NCBI RefSeq assembly: GCF_900605005.1 | Contig: NZ_LR027558.1 | Coordinates: 663,145 to 706,981 of the forward strand | Direction: 5' to 3' | Source of the DNA: Acidipropionibacterium timonense | Lineage (GTDB): Bacteria; Actinomycetota; Actinomycetes; Propionibacteriales; Propionibacteriaceae | Length of the DNA stretch: 43,837 bases | In this document: positions 10,002 through 18,627 of the stretch, one piece after another | Layout: every line of letters begins with the position of its first letter | Position numbering within the stretch: the first letter of the stretch is position 1 | Translations under genes and position numbers: made by a program | Notes under the pieces: model-generated | What the model was told of the DNA's origin: nothing | Database searches by the model: none | What the model saw: the letters and a program-made list of their open reading frames with translations, nothing else

Positions 10002-11407
10002 CACTTCGTGAACCTGTCGAGCTCGAGGACGCCCGGGCCATCGGTCCGGTGCACTTCATCGCCATCGGCGGTGCCGGGATGAGCGGCGTCGCCCGCGTCT
10101 ACGCCGAGCTCGGGGTCGAGGTGAGCGGTTCCGACCAGGTCGACTCGACGAACCTCCGGTCGTTGGCCGAACTCGGCGTGCGCACCTGGGTGGGGCACGA
10201 CCCGCAGCACGTGCACGGCGCCCGCACGGTCGTCGTCTCCTCGGCCATTCGCGAGGACAACCCCGAACTCGTCGAGGCCCGCCGCCTGGGCCTGCGGATC
10301 TGGCACCGCAGCGCCGCGCTGGCCGCCCTCATGCTGGGCCACGAGGGGATCTCGGTGGCCGGCACCCACGGCAAGACGACGACCACCGGGATGGTCGCCC
10401 GGATCCTCGCCCATGCCGGCAAGGACCCCTCCTACGTCGTCGGTTCCCCGCTGGCCTCCACCGGGGTCTCGGCCCACCTGGGCCAGGGTGACGCCTTCGT
10501 CGTCGAGGCCGACGAGTCCGACGGGTCCTTCCTCCAGTACCCCAGCCAGATCGTCGTCGTCACCAACGTCGAGGCCGACCATCTCGACAACTGGGGGACG
10601 CCGAGCAACTACTTCGACGGCTTCGTGCGGATGGCCACCCGCCCGCAGGTGCGGTACGTCGTCGCCTGCGTCGACGATCCGGGCGCCGCCGAGTTGGCCA
10701 GCCGGCTCGAGCAGACCGGCTCGGTCCGGGTCGTCACCTACGGCGAGTCCCCGGAGGCGGAGGTGCGCCTCACCGACATCGAGCTGGAGGGGACGACGGC
10801 CGTCGCCACCATCAGCCACGGACGGACGACCGGTCGGCTCCGACTCAAGGTTCCCGGTCGCTACAACCTGTCGAATGCGGCGGCGGCCTACTGCGTCGGA
10901 TCGTTGCTGGGGATCGGCCACGAGGAGATCCTCGCCGGGGCTGCGAGCTTCGGCGGCACCCTGCGCCGCTTCCAGCTCGTCGGACGTCGCGGCGGCATCT
11001 CGGTCTTCGACGACTACGCCCATCACCCGACCGAGATCCGGGCCACTCTCGGTGCCGCCCGGCGTGCCGCCGAGGACGGGCGGGTCGTCGCGTGCTTCCA
11101 GCCGCACCTGTACAGCCGCACCCGCGACTTCGCCGCCGACTTCGGCGCCGCCCTGTGCCTGGCCGACCGGGTGGTCGTCACCGACGTGTACCCGGCGCGG
11201 GAGGACCCCATCCCCGGTGTCACCGGCCGCCTCGTCCACGACGCCGTCGTCGCCGGGGGAGGGTCGAGTCGGTACGTCGCCGACAAGTCCCAGCTCCCCG
11301 AGGCGCTGGCCCAGGAGGTGCGTCCCGGCGACCTCCTCATCACCCTGGGAGCCGGTGACGTCAGCCTCATCGGTCCGCTGCTGCTCCCCCTGCTCCCGGG
11401 CGACTGA
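9998..11407 (+). CDS. murC: UDP-MurNAc:L-alanine ligase MurC
   Basis: Cytoplasmic ligase that starts the stem peptide by adding L-Ala to UDP-MurNAc. N-terminal GGAGMSGVARVY and GSDQVDS form the nucleotide-sugar domain, the ATP loop GTHGKT lies at 122-127, and VEADHLDNWG and FDDYAHHPTEI complete the family pattern. The ATG overlaps the murG stop (ATGA) after GAGGAG. The product has 469 residues, the usual length. The gene shares one base with ftsQ (TGATG). Confidence 0.97.
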   Translation: MTLREPVELEDARAIGPVHFIAIGGAGMSGVARVYAELGVEVSGSDQVDSTNLRSLAELGVRTWVGHDPQHVHGARTVVVSSAIREDNPELVEARRLGLRIWHRSAALAALMLGHEGISVAGTHGKTTTTGMVARILAHAGKDPSYVVGSPLASTGVSAHLGQGDAFVVEADESDGSFLQYPSQIVVVTNVEADHLDNWGTPSNYFDGFVRMATRPQVRYVVACVDDPGAAELASRLEQTGSVRVVTYGESPEAEVRLTDIELEGTTAVATISHGRTTGRLRLKVPGRYNLSNAAAAYCVGSLLGIGHEEILAGAASFGGTLRRFQLVGRRGGISVFDDYAHHPTEIRATLGAARRAAEDGRVVACFQPHLYSRTRDFAADFGAALCLADRVVVTDVYPAREDPIPGVTGRLVHDAVVAGGGSSRYVADKSQLPEALAQEVRPGDLLITLGAGDVSLIGPLLLPLLPGD

Positions 11408-12129
11408 TGCCGATGGCCACCCCTGTCGACATCACCGGAGCCATCGACCTGCGCCGACGCAGGGCGAACCGACGTCGTCGCATCGTCCTGGCGGTGCTGC
11501 TCGTCCTCGTCCTCCTGCTCGGCGTGGGGCTGTGGGTCGTGCGGCAGTCCTCCCTGCTCGACGTCCGCCAGGTCGAGGTGACGGGCTCCACCCTCGTCGA
11601 CCCGGCCCGGGTGGGATCGGTCAGTGGGATCAGGCTGCACACCCCGCTGGCCCGGGTCGACACCGGGGCGGCCGCGTCGAAGGTGGCCGCCCTGCCGACG
11701 GTGCGCAGTGTCGAGGTGTCCCGTGACTGGCCGCACACGGTGCGGATCACGGTCACCGAGCGCACGGCGGTGTACCAGCTGTCGACGCGTGACGGGTTCG
11801 TCCGCGTCGACTCCAATGGCATCGCCTTCCTGCGCACGACGACGCAGAGCAGTGGCCTGCCCAAGGTGCTCATCTCCAGGCCGGACGCCCGGCTCCTACG
11901 CGACGTGGCCACCGTCGCGGGGTCCTTCGACGCGGGTCTGCGCGGACAGATCGAGCAGGTCGAGGTGACCGGGGCCGACTCCATCACCCTCGTGCTCACG
12001 AAGAACCGTCGGGTGGTGTGGGGATCGGCCGACGAGTCGGCGCTCAAGGCCAAGGTCACCTCGGCCATGCTCAAGGTGCCGGCGAAGGTCTACGACGTCT
12101 CCTCACCGGAGCACCCCACCTCGCGGTGA
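11407..12129 (+). CDS. ftsQ: Cell division protein FtsQ
   Basis: Bitopic divisome protein that links early and late division proteins. A basic cytoplasmic head of about 25 residues (LRRRRANRRRRIV) leads into one membrane segment at roughly residues 28-47. The POTRA domain follows (VRQVEVTGSTLVDPARV) and then the FtsQ beta domain. Sequence conservation is low in this family, so the call also rests on its place between murC and ftsZ and on its 240-residue length. The start shares one base with the murC stop. Confidence 0.93.
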   Translation: MPMATPVDITGAIDLRRRRANRRRRIVLAVLLVLVLLLGVGLWVVRQSSLLDVRQVEVTGSTLVDPARVGSVSGIRLHTPLARVDTGAAASKVAALPTVRSVEVSRDWPHTVRITVTERTAVYQLSTRDGFVRVDSNGIAFLRTTTQSSGLPKVLISRPDARLLRDVATVAGSFDAGLRGQIEQVEVTGADSITLVLTKNRRVVWGSADESALKAKVTSAMLKVPAKVYDVSSPEHPTSR

Positions 12130-12179
12130 GGGTCTGCGCCCCCGTGCCCACACCCCGGTCGAGGGTGTCGACCCGCAGT

Positions 12180-12196
12180 CTCAACCCGGGGTTGAG
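12180..12196. repeat. Inverted repeat in the ftsQ-ftsZ gap, possible operator
   Basis: CTCAACCCGGGGTTGAG is a perfect 8-base inverted repeat around one central G. Related GTYGAGGG/GTGAGGG words occur at about 12126 and 12159, and the 10-mer TGAGGGTCTG occurs at both 12127 and 12193. The site lies about 27 bases upstream of the ftsZ -35 box, where an activator or repressor could act. No regulator can be named from sequence alone. Confidence 0.45.
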
Positions 12197-12222
12197 GGTC
12201 TGGGTCGAAGGTCGCGCCGGTG

Positions 12223-12252
12223 TTGGACACCCCCACGGTCCGCCCATAGCCT
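12223..12252 (+). promoter_or_regulatory. Promoter of ftsZ
   Basis: The -35 box TTGGAC (12223-12228) and -10 box TAGCCT (12247-12252) are separated by 18 bases. The predicted start near 12259 leaves a leader of about 35 bases before the ftsZ GTG. A private ftsZ promoter inside the dcw cluster is common in actinobacteria. Confidence 0.6.
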
Positions 12253-12293
12253 TTCTGCTGACCGGCTCCCGACCTAAGTGAGGCAGAACTCCA

Positions 12294-13490
12294 GTGGCAA
12301 CTCCATCCCAGAACTACCTCGCGGTCATCAAGGTCGTCGGGGTCGGTGGCGGTGGCTGCAACGCCGTCAACCGCATGATCGAGGCCGGACTCAAGGGAGT
12401 CGAGTTCATCGCGGTCAACACCGACGCCCAGGCCCTCCTCATGAGCGACGCCGACGTCAAGCTCGACGTCGGCCGTGACCTCACCCGTGGTCTCGGCGCC
12501 GGAGCCGACCCGGACAAGGGCCGTCAGGCCGCCGAGGACCACTCCGAGGAGATCGAGGAGTGCCTCAAGGGCGCCGACATGGTCTTCGTCACCGCCGGTG
12601 AGGGAGGTGGCACCGGCACCGGTGCGGCCCCCGTCGTCGCCAAGATCGCCCGCTCCCTGGGGGCCCTGACGATCGGCGTCGTCACCCGTCCCTTCTCCTT
12701 CGAGGGACGCCGCCGTTCGAACCAGGCCGAGGAGGGCATCGGTCGGTTGGGCGAGGAGGTCGACACCCTCATCGTCATCCCCAACGACAAGCTGTTGTCG
12801 ATGACCGACCAGCAGATCGCCATCATCGACGCCTTCAAGCAGGCCGACCAGGTGCTCATGCAGGGCGTCTCGGGCATCACCGACCTCATCACCACGCCCG
12901 GCCAGATCAACCTCGACTTCGCCGACGTCAAGGCGGTCATGTCGAACGCCGGCTCGGCCCTCATGGGCATCGGCCACGCCTCCGGTGAGGACCGCGCCCG
13001 GGCCGCCGCAGAGATGGCCATCTCCTCGCCCCTGCTAGAGGTCTCCATCGACGGTGCGCACGGCGTCCTGCTGTCGATCGCCGGCGGCTCCGACCTCGGC
13101 CTGTTCGAGGTCGCCGCCGCGGCCAACCTCATCGAGGCCGCGGCCCACGACGAGGCCAACATCATCTTCGGCACGGTCATCGACGACGCCCTGGGTGACG
13201 AGGTGCGGATCACCGTCATCGCCGCCGGGTTCGATGGCGGCCAGCCGCCCAAGCGTCAGCCCGGGGTGAGCACCCGCCCGGCCTCCCGTCCCACGCCGAT
13301 CCGGCCCCAGTCCTCCCCGCAGCCGCGTCCGGTGACGACCGAGTCGACGACCTCGTCGGTCCTGCGTCCGGGCACGACCCGCCCCGCCCAGAACCCGTCG
13401 GTGGTCGAGCGTCCGGCCCAGCCGGTGCAGCAGCCGCGTCCGCAGACCCCTCCGGACGACGACCTGGACGTTCCCGACTTCCTCAAGTGA
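12294..13490 (+). CDS. ftsZ: Cell division GTPase FtsZ
   Basis: Tubulin-like GTPase that forms the Z ring at midcell. [11 protein letters not shown] opens the nucleotide pocket, the tubulin signature GGGTGTG sits at residues 104-110, and the T7 loop region [11 protein letters not shown] follows. After the globular domain (to about residue 315) comes a proline- and serine-rich linker and the C-terminal peptide [11 protein letters not shown], which binds SepF, FtsW or FtsA-like partners in the family. The GTG start at 12294 has GTGAGG about ten bases upstream. The product has 398 residues. Confidence 0.98.
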   Translation: MATPSQNYLAVIKVVGVGGGGCNAVNRMIEAGLKGVEFIAVNTDAQALLMSDADVKLDVGRDLTRGLGAGADPDKGRQAAEDHSEEIEECLKGADMVFVTAGEGGGTGTGAAPVVAKIARSLGALTIGVVTRPFSFEGRRRSNQAEEGIGRLGEEVDTLIVIPNDKLLSMTDQQIAIIDAFKQADQVLMQGVSGITDLITTPGQINLDFADVKAVMSNAGSALMGIGHASGEDRARAAAEMAISSPLLEVSIDGAHGVLLSIAGGSDLGLFEVAAAANLIEAAAHDEANIIFGTVIDDALGDEVRITVIAAGFDGGQPPKRQPGVSTRPASRPTPIRPQSSPQPRPVTTESTTSSVLRPGTTRPAQNPSVVERPAQPVQQPRPQTPPDDDLDVPDFLK

Positions 13491-13491
13491 C

Positions 13492-14259
13492 GTGCTGAGG
13501 ATGCGCATCGACCCCGGCGCCAACCACGGCGTCGGGGTCGCCTTCACCGATCGGCACGGGGGAGTGTCCACCGGCTCCCTGGGGTCGTTCAATCTCGGCC
13601 GTACCGACGTCGACGAGCCCGACGCGGTGCGCACGAACGTCTCGCGACTGGCGTCGGCGCTCGGGGTCGACGCGGTCGTCGTCTGCCACCAGGTGCACGG
13701 CGACCGGGTCTGGCAGGTCACGGCGGAGGACCTCGAGCACTGGGGTCCCGACTCGGTGCTCGGCGATGACCTGGCGGGCGGCCGTCCCCTCGAGCAGGCC
13801 GACGCCATGGTGACGACCTGCCACGGTGTCGCCCTGGCCATCCGGGTCGCCGACTGCATGCCGGTCGCCCTGGCCGATCCGCGCACCGGGGTCATCGCCA
13901 TGGCCCACGCCGGACGTACCGGGTTCCTCGCCGGGGTGCTCGAGCGCACTGTGGAGGCGATGAGGGCCCTGGGGGCCACGGACATCCTCGGTTGGATCGG
14001 CCCGCACATCTGCGGGCGGTGCTACGAGGTTCCCGAGGAGATGGCGGAGCAGGCCGCCGAGGCGGCGCCGGCGACGGCCGTGAGGACCCGCTGGGGCACG
14101 CCCGGCATCGACCTGGGTGCCGGCGCCATGGCACAGCTCGAGTCCCTGGGCGTCGAGGCCGTCGGTCTCGATCCGTGCACCTACGAGCACGAGGAGTTCT
14201 TCAGCCATCGACGCGACCCGGGCGCGGGCCGGCTCGTGGGTGCCGTCTGGATGCCCTGA
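13492..14259 (+). CDS. pgeF: Peptidoglycan editing factor PgeF (YfiH, multicopper-laccase-like fold)
   Basis: Cytoplasmic enzyme of the DUF152/YfiH family. E. coli PgeF removes mis-incorporated residues from UDP-MurNAc-dipeptide, and other members act on purine nucleosides. FTDRHGGVS opens the domain. The zinc or active-site residues are in CHQVHGDRVW, VADCMPV and AHAGRTG, and GPHICGRCYEV is the C-terminal signature. The GTG at 13492 follows the ftsZ stop by one base with no clear ribosome binding site. ATG 13501 is the alternative. The product has 255 residues. The yggS gene usually found next to it in actinobacteria is absent. Confidence 0.9.
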   Translation: MLRMRIDPGANHGVGVAFTDRHGGVSTGSLGSFNLGRTDVDEPDAVRTNVSRLASALGVDAVVVCHQVHGDRVWQVTAEDLEHWGPDSVLGDDLAGGRPLEQADAMVTTCHGVALAIRVADCMPVALADPRTGVIAMAHAGRTGFLAGVLERTVEAMRALGATDILGWIGPHICGRCYEVPEEMAEQAAEAAPATAVRTRWGTPGIDLGAGAMAQLESLGVEAVGLDPCTYEHEEFFSHRRDPGAGRLVGAVWMP

Positions 14260-14385
14260 CCCCCCGATCCCGGGGTGCACGGCGTGTCCGCGTGCGTGTC
14301 GGCGGCACTGCGGCGTCGATCCGTGGCAGGCTAGGGGGCGCGTCCCCCGGTACCAGGGCGCACACTCGTGGTGAAGGAGAGCCCC

Positions 14386-14910
14386 ATGGCTGGTTTCGGC
14401 AGGAAGATCGCCTCGTACGTCGGCATCGTCGATGACCACCGCTATGACGAGGACCTTCCCGACGACGAGCTCACCGAGGAGGTGTACTCCGACGAGGGCT
14501 ACGAGCCCTCCGAGGTGACCCCCCTGGCGCAGCGTCAGCACGGTCGGGGCGACCAGGCCGTCCGGCAGCGGCAGTCGGCCAGGCCGGTGCAGCAGTACTC
14601 CGTCGTCGCCGACGAGCCGTCCATCGCCGACATCAACCGGATCCTCACCGTGCACCCGCGCAACTACAACGAGGCACGCACCATCGGGGAGCAGTTCCGT
14701 GACGGGGTGCCGGTCATCATGAACCTCACCGAGATGGAGGACGCCGACGCAAAGCGCCTCGTCGACTTCGCCGCCGGCCTCATCTTCGGATTGCGTGGCA
14801 CCATTGAACGAGTCACCAGCAAGGTCTTCCTGCTGTGCCCACACAATGTCAACGTCGCCCCCGAGGACAAGGCCAGGATCGCCGGGGAAGGGTTCTTCAA
14901 CCAGTCCTGA
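14386..14910 (+). CDS. sepF: Cell division protein SepF
   Basis: Membrane anchor of FtsZ, the usual FtsA substitute in actinobacteria. The first residues [14 protein letters not shown] form the amphipathic membrane-targeting helix. An acidic linker follows, then the SepF core from about residue 78 ([20 protein letters not shown]) to the C-terminus. I chose ATG 14386 because AAGGAGAG lies six bases upstream and only this start gives the helix at the N-terminus. GTGs at 14368 and 14371 are rejected. The product has 174 residues. Confidence 0.95.
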   Translation: MAGFGRKIASYVGIVDDHRYDEDLPDDELTEEVYSDEGYEPSEVTPLAQRQHGRGDQAVRQRQSARPVQQYSVVADEPSIADINRILTVHPRNYNEARTIGEQFRDGVPVIMNLTEMEDADAKRLVDFAAGLIFGLRGTIERVTSKVFLLCPHNVNVAPEDKARIAGEGFFNQS

Positions 14911-14928
14911 GGGGACAGGAGGAGCCGC

Positions 14929-15216
14929 ATGTCCGTCCTCGGTCTGGTCCTGTACACGCTGCTGCAGATCTACACGCTGCTGCTGGTGGTGCGGATGATT
15001 CTGTCCTGGATCCCGCTGCTGGCCAGGGACTTCGAGCCCAGGGGAGTCGTCGCGGTGCTCTTCGAGGGGGTCTACACGGTGACCGATCCGCCGATCCGTG
15101 CGGTCGATCGGGTCCTGCCCCCGGTGCGCCTGGGCAATGTCGGGCTGAGCCTGGGGTTCATCGTCGTCCTCCTCCTCGTGTCGGTGGCGCAGAATCTGGT
15201 CCTGCGGTACATGTGA
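14929..15216 (+). CDS. YggT family membrane protein
   Basis: Small integral membrane protein of 95 residues with two hydrophobic segments at about 1-25 and 72-92. Between them is the family's conserved stretch LSWIPLLARDF followed by VTDPPIRAVDRVLPPVRLG. YggT proteins sit between sepF and divIVA in most Gram-positive dcw regions, and their exact role is unknown. The ATG is preceded by AGGAG. The gene follows sepF by 18 bases, so it is probably cotranscribed with it. Confidence 0.92.
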   Translation: MSVLGLVLYTLLQIYTLLLVVRMILSWIPLLARDFEPRGVVAVLFEGVYTVTDPPIRAVDRVLPPVRLGNVGLSLGFIVVLLLVSVAQNLVLRYM

Positions 15217-15242
15217 CGCCGTGGCTCCGTCTGGAGTAGCCT
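15213..15242 (+). promoter_or_regulatory. Promoter of divIVA
   Basis: GTGACG (15213-15218) and TAGCCT (15237-15242) are separated by 18 bases. The -35 box overlaps the stop codon of the YggT gene. The predicted leader is about 75 bases. The -10 hexamer is the same as that of ftsZ and uvrB. Confidence 0.5.
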
Positions 15243-15324
15243 TGGGTGAGTCTCGTGGCCGCCGCGGGTGCATCCGTGCGCGACGTCACGGGTAGCTTCA
15301 GTTCCCGAGCTCTTGGAGTGCACT

Positions 15325-16428
15325 ATGACGCTGACCCTCGACGATGTGCGCAGGATTCGTTTCCCGATGGCCCGTCGTCCCGGTGATGGGTACCGCGCGG
15401 CCGAGGTCGACGACTTCGTCGACAAGGTCGACGCCACCTTCGCAGCGATGACCGACGAGACCGAGCGGCTCAAGGCCCAGCTCGAGGCCCTCAAGTCCGG
15501 TGACGCCGCGGCCCAGCCGGCCGATTCGGGACTGGCCGACGAGAACAAGGAGCTCAAGGCCCAGCTGGAGCAGCTGCGCAAGGAGCAGTCGGAGGGTGCC
15601 TCCCCGGCCGCCGAGCTCGAGTCGGCCCGTCAGGCCCGGAAGGCCGCCGAGGACGAGAACGCCTCCCTCAAGGAGCAGGTGGAGAAGCTGCGCGCCGCCC
15701 AGAGCGCCACCGACGCCAAGACCCAGGACGCTGCTCGTGCCCAGGCCGACGCCGCCGAGTTGGCTCGTCTGCGTGGCGAGAACGAGAAGCTCACCGCCCA
15801 GTTGGCCGACGCCCGTCGCTCCGCCGAGGCCGCCAAGCCCGCTGCCCTCGCCGACGGGGCCAAGGCCGACGCCGGCAAGGTCGAGAAGATCGAGGTCACC
15901 ACCGCCGCCGAGGCCTCCCCGGCCGTCGTCCGCATGGTCGAGCTGGCCATCGCCGACGCCGAGCGCGTGGTCAAGGAGGCCGAGGTCGAGGCCGGCCGCA
16001 AGGTCGCCGCGGCCGAGCAGAAGGCCCACGAGCTCACGGTCGACGCCCAGACCCGCGCCGAGCGCATCGAGTCGGTCGCCCGCGTCAACGCCGAGAAGGT
16101 CACCAGCGACGCCAAGGCCAACGCCGACCAGGTCAACGTCGACGCCCAGAACCGGCGCAACGACCTCTTCAGCCAGCTCGAGATCGAGCGCGACACCCTG
16201 GCCGGCAAGGTCGACCACCTGCGTTCCTTCGAGTCGACCTACCGCGAGTCCCTCGTCAACCACCTTCGTTCGCAGGCCGACAACCTCGACAAGGGCGTCT
16301 TCGAGCCCCAGGACCTGCCCGACCTGCTCAAGCCCGAGCAGCGCGCCGAGAAGGGAGCGTCGGCCACCCCGCGCCTCGACGCCCTCATCGGCCGTGGACA
16401 GCAGGCCCACGGCGACGCGAAGAACTGA
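15325..16428 (+). CDS. divIVA: Polar growth / septum-site protein DivIVA (Wag31)
   Basis: Cytoplasmic coiled-coil scaffold that marks negatively curved membrane and directs polar wall growth in actinobacteria. The N-terminal DivIVA domain is clear: LTLDDVRRIRFPMARRPGDG then YRAAEVDDFVDKVDATF. The rest is a long Ala/Glu/Lys coiled coil. An internal break near residue 100 is consistent with two coiled-coil blocks. I chose ATG 15325, which has GGAG seven bases before it. The frame is open to 15268, but that part is leader. The product has 367 residues, longer than mycobacterial Wag31 because of the coiled-coil linker. Confidence 0.94.
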   Translation: MTLTLDDVRRIRFPMARRPGDGYRAAEVDDFVDKVDATFAAMTDETERLKAQLEALKSGDAAAQPADSGLADENKELKAQLEQLRKEQSEGASPAAELESARQARKAAEDENASLKEQVEKLRAAQSATDAKTQDAARAQADAAELARLRGENEKLTAQLADARRSAEAAKPAALADGAKADAGKVEKIEVTTAAEASPAVVRMVELAIADAERVVKEAEVEAGRKVAAAEQKAHELTVDAQTRAERIESVARVNAEKVTSDAKANADQVNVDAQNRRNDLFSQLEIERDTLAGKVDHLRSFESTYRESLVNHLRSQADNLDKGVFEPQDLPDLLKPEQRAEKGASATPRLDALIGRGQQAHGDAKN

Positions 16429-16443
16429 CGCGTTCCCGGTGAC

Positions 16444-16479
16444 GACGCTCCCCGGCGGCCTCGGCTGCCGGGGAGCGTC
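16444..16479 (+). terminator. Terminator after divIVA
   Basis: A perfect 13-base stem GACGCTCCCCGGC / GCCGGGGAGCGTC encloses a 10-base loop, 15 bases after the divIVA stop. No T-run follows, as is usual for actinobacterial hairpin terminators. Confidence 0.8.
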
Positions 16480-16566
16480 GCCGTCCCGGCGAGCCGAGGC
16501 GTGACCGTCGAGCCGCCGGCGGCGTCGACTGCGTCGTGGCAGGTGGTGACGGACCGGTCGGGGGTG

Positions 16567-16572
16567 TATGGT
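16567..16572 (+). promoter_or_regulatory. Likely -10 box for the dksA/traR-lspA-rluD operon
   Basis: TATGGT stands about 85 bases upstream of the next gene, beyond the divIVA terminator. The only -35-like word, GTGACG at 16546, is 15 bases away, shorter than ideal, so the call is tentative. Confidence 0.35.
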
Positions 16573-16656
16573 CTGCGCACGGTCGCGACTCACCGTGGAC
16601 CGCGTCCGCACGACCCGGGTGCCCGACACCCGACATGACACAACATGGAGAACACG

Positions 16657-17079
16657 ATGTCGCAGCATGACGTGAAGGCGATCGCCGCCTCGCTGCCGGT
16701 CCGTGACGGTGACGAGCCGTGGACGGTCGAGGAGGTGGCGGAGATCATCGGCGATCTCCAGCACGACGTCGACCGCATGGCCCGCTCCCTCGCGAAGTCC
16801 GACGAGGACCTGGCCAACCTCATGCAGGAGGGCAGCGATGGTGCCGGCAAGGACACCATCGACGTCGGTTCCTCGCAGTTCGAGCGTGACCAGGAGATGT
16901 CCCTCAACCAGAACGCGCGCGCCGTGTACGAGCAGTCCAGGCTCGCCCTGGCGGCCTTGGACGACGGCAGTTACGGCACCTGTGAGGTGTGTGGCAAGCC
17001 CATCGGCAAGGCTCGTCTGTCGGCCTTCCCCCGGGCCACCATGTGTGTGGCCTGCAAGCAGCGCGAAGAGCGCCGGTGA
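16657..17079 (+). CDS. TraR/DksA family C4 zinc-finger protein
   Basis: Small cytoplasmic protein of 140 residues. Its C-terminus holds the four-cysteine zinc finger CEVCGKPIGKARL...CVACK typical of TraR/DksA. The N-terminal half is a charged helical region that probably forms a coiled coil entering the RNA polymerase secondary channel. RNA polymerase binding is known for the family and inferred here. ATG 16657 is preferred because TGGAG lies six bases upstream. ATG 16645 would add four residues. The stop overlaps the lspA start, and this pairing with lspA is common in actinobacteria. Confidence 0.9.
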   Translation: MSQHDVKAIAASLPVRDGDEPWTVEEVAEIIGDLQHDVDRMARSLAKSDEDLANLMQEGSDGAGKDTIDVGSSQFERDQEMSLNQNARAVYEQSRLALAALDDGSYGTCEVCGKPIGKARLSAFPRATMCVACKQREERR

Positions 17080-17588
17080 GCGGTGAGCTGAGCGGCGGTC
17101 GGCTGCGACGCTGGCGCGTCGTCATGGCCGCCGTGGCGGTGCTGGGATACACCCTCGACCAGGCGACGAAGGTCCTCGCCGAACGTCACCTCGATCCCTC
17201 CGATCCGCCGAGCTACCTCGGCGGGCTGCTCACCCTGCGGCTCATCCACAACTCGGGGGCGGCCTTCTCCCTGGGTTCGGGGGCGACGGTCGCCATCTCG
17301 GTCTTCGCCCTGGTGGCCTTCCTCGTCGTCCTCGTGTGGCTGGCTCCGCGGGCCCGGCACCGCTGGTCGACCCTGGCCTGCGGGATGCTCCTGGCCGGCA
17401 TCGCCGGCAACCTCACCGACCGGCTCGTCCGCGCGCCGGGGCCCTTCCGGGGCCACGTCGTCGACTTCTTCGCCCTGCCGCACTTCGCCATCTTCAACGT
17501 GGCCGACATCTTCATCACGGCGACGGCGGTGCTCGTCGTCCTGGTGAGCCTCTTCGGTGACCGACGCGGCTCCGGGGCCGACTCATGA
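17076..17588 (+). CDS. lspA: Lipoprotein signal peptidase LspA
   Basis: Integral membrane aspartyl protease (signal peptidase II) that removes signal peptides from prolipoproteins. Four membrane segments are visible. Family boxes are present: DQATKVLAE near residue 26, [17 protein letters not shown] with the first catalytic Asp, and [18 protein letters not shown] with the second. The GTG at 17076 overlaps the preceding stop (GTGA). The product has 170 residues. A lipobox substrate is encoded in this window, the Rieske protein at 42537. Confidence 0.95.
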   Translation: MSGELSGGRLRRWRVVMAAVAVLGYTLDQATKVLAERHLDPSDPPSYLGGLLTLRLIHNSGAAFSLGSGATVAISVFALVAFLVVLVWLAPRARHRWSTLACGMLLAGIAGNLTDRLVRAPGPFRGHVVDFFALPHFAIFNVADIFITATAVLVVLVSLFGDRRGSGADS

Positions 17589-18508
17589 GCCTGCTGCTGG
17601 TGCCCGACGGGCTCGACGGGGACAGGGTCGACGCCGCAGCGGCGCGGATGACCGGGGTCTCCCGGTCACGGATCGGCGATCTCGTCGACGCCGGCAAGCT
17701 CGTCCTCGACGGGGTGACGGTGACCCGCGCGTCGACGAGGGTGCGGTCGGGTCAACTGCTCGAGGTCGACCTGTCCGATCCGGCCCCCGTCGCCACCGTC
17801 ACCCCACGGTTCGTCGACGACATGCGGATCGTCCACGACGACGCCGACGTCATCGTCGTCGACAAGCCCGCCGGGGTGGCAGCCCATCCCTCCCTCGGGT
17901 GGGACGGGCCGAGCGTCGTCGAGCACCTGGCCGCCGCCGGGTTCGGCATCTCGACCAGCGGCGCGCCGGAGCGCCAGGGCATCGTCCAGCGCCTCGACGT
18001 CGGCACCTCCGGGCTCATGGTCGTCGCCAAGAGCGAGCACGCCTACACCCTGCTCAAGCAGGCCTTCCGTGACCGCGCCGTCGACAAGGTCTACCTCGCC
18101 CTCGTCCAGGGGCTGCCCGACCCCCTCGCCGGCACCATCGACGCCCCCATCGGACGGCATCCGGGCCATGACTGGAAGATGGCCGTCATCGACGGCGGGC
18201 GGCACTCGGTGACCCACTACGAGACCATCGAGGCGTTCCGGTACGCCAGCCTGCTGCGGATCCACCTTGAGACCGGGCGGACCCACCAGATCAGGGTGCA
18301 CATGGCGGCGGTCCACCACCCCTGCTGCGGTGACCCGCTCTACGGGTGCGACCCGGTGCTCGCCGCCCGACTCGGCCTGGACCGCCAGTGGCTGCATGCC
18401 GCCGAGCTGTCGTTCACCCATCCGGGCACGGGGGAGTGGGTGACCTTCCACTCCGATCCACCGGCCGATCTGGCCCACGCCATCGACGTCGTGCGGTCCG
18501 ACTCCTGA
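17585..18508 (+). CDS. RluD/RluA family 23S rRNA pseudouridine synthase
   Basis: RNA pseudouridine synthase of 307 residues. An N-terminal S4 RNA-binding domain ([18 protein letters not shown]) precedes the catalytic domain, which has the motif [15 protein letters not shown] holding the catalytic Asp. [11 protein letters not shown] and DPLYG follow. The usual HRLD is QRLD here, a variant I believe occurs in other actinobacterial members. The ATG overlaps the lspA stop, and the lspA-rluD pair is conserved in many Gram-positives. Which uridines it modifies cannot be read from sequence. Confidence 0.92.
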   Translation: MSLLLVPDGLDGDRVDAAAARMTGVSRSRIGDLVDAGKLVLDGVTVTRASTRVRSGQLLEVDLSDPAPVATVTPRFVDDMRIVHDDADVIVVDKPAGVAAHPSLGWDGPSVVEHLAAAGFGISTSGAPERQGIVQRLDVGTSGLMVVAKSEHAYTLLKQAFRDRAVDKVYLALVQGLPDPLAGTIDAPIGRHPGHDWKMAVIDGGRHSVTHYETIEAFRYASLLRIHLETGRTHQIRVHMAAVHHPCCGDPLYGCDPVLAARLGLDRQWLHAAELSFTHPGTGEWVTFHSDPPADLAHAIDVVRSDS

Positions 18509-18514
18509 CCGGAT

Positions 18515-18556
18515 CGGGGTCGATCACCCCGCCCATTCGTTCACGGCAGGTGAACG
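18515..18556. repeat. Two small hairpins between rluD-type gene and pyk
   Basis: CGGGGT-CGATC-ACCCCG (18515-18531) starts six bases after the stop and CGTTCAC-GGCAG-GTGAACG (18538-18556) follows. Both have perfect arms and a 5-base centre. The first could be a terminator. The second is AT-richer and equally resembles an operator for pyk, about 75-90 bases upstream of its start. A third possible hairpin, CCGGGCC...GGCCCGG, lies at about 18577-18602. Confidence 0.4.
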
Positions 18557-18615
18557 CTGGATGCACAGTCGGTGGCCCGGGCCGCTCCGGGTGAGGGCCC
18601 GGCTGGGCCTCAGGG

Positions 18616-18621
18616 TAGGCT
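18616..18621 (+). promoter_or_regulatory. -10 box of pyk, leaderless arrangement
   Basis: TAGGCT ends six bases before the pyk GTG at 18628, so transcription should begin at the start codon itself. There is no ribosome binding site between them. No good -35 box is visible; GTGAGG at 18591 is the nearest. Confidence 0.6.
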
Positions 18622-18627
18622 TGCCGC

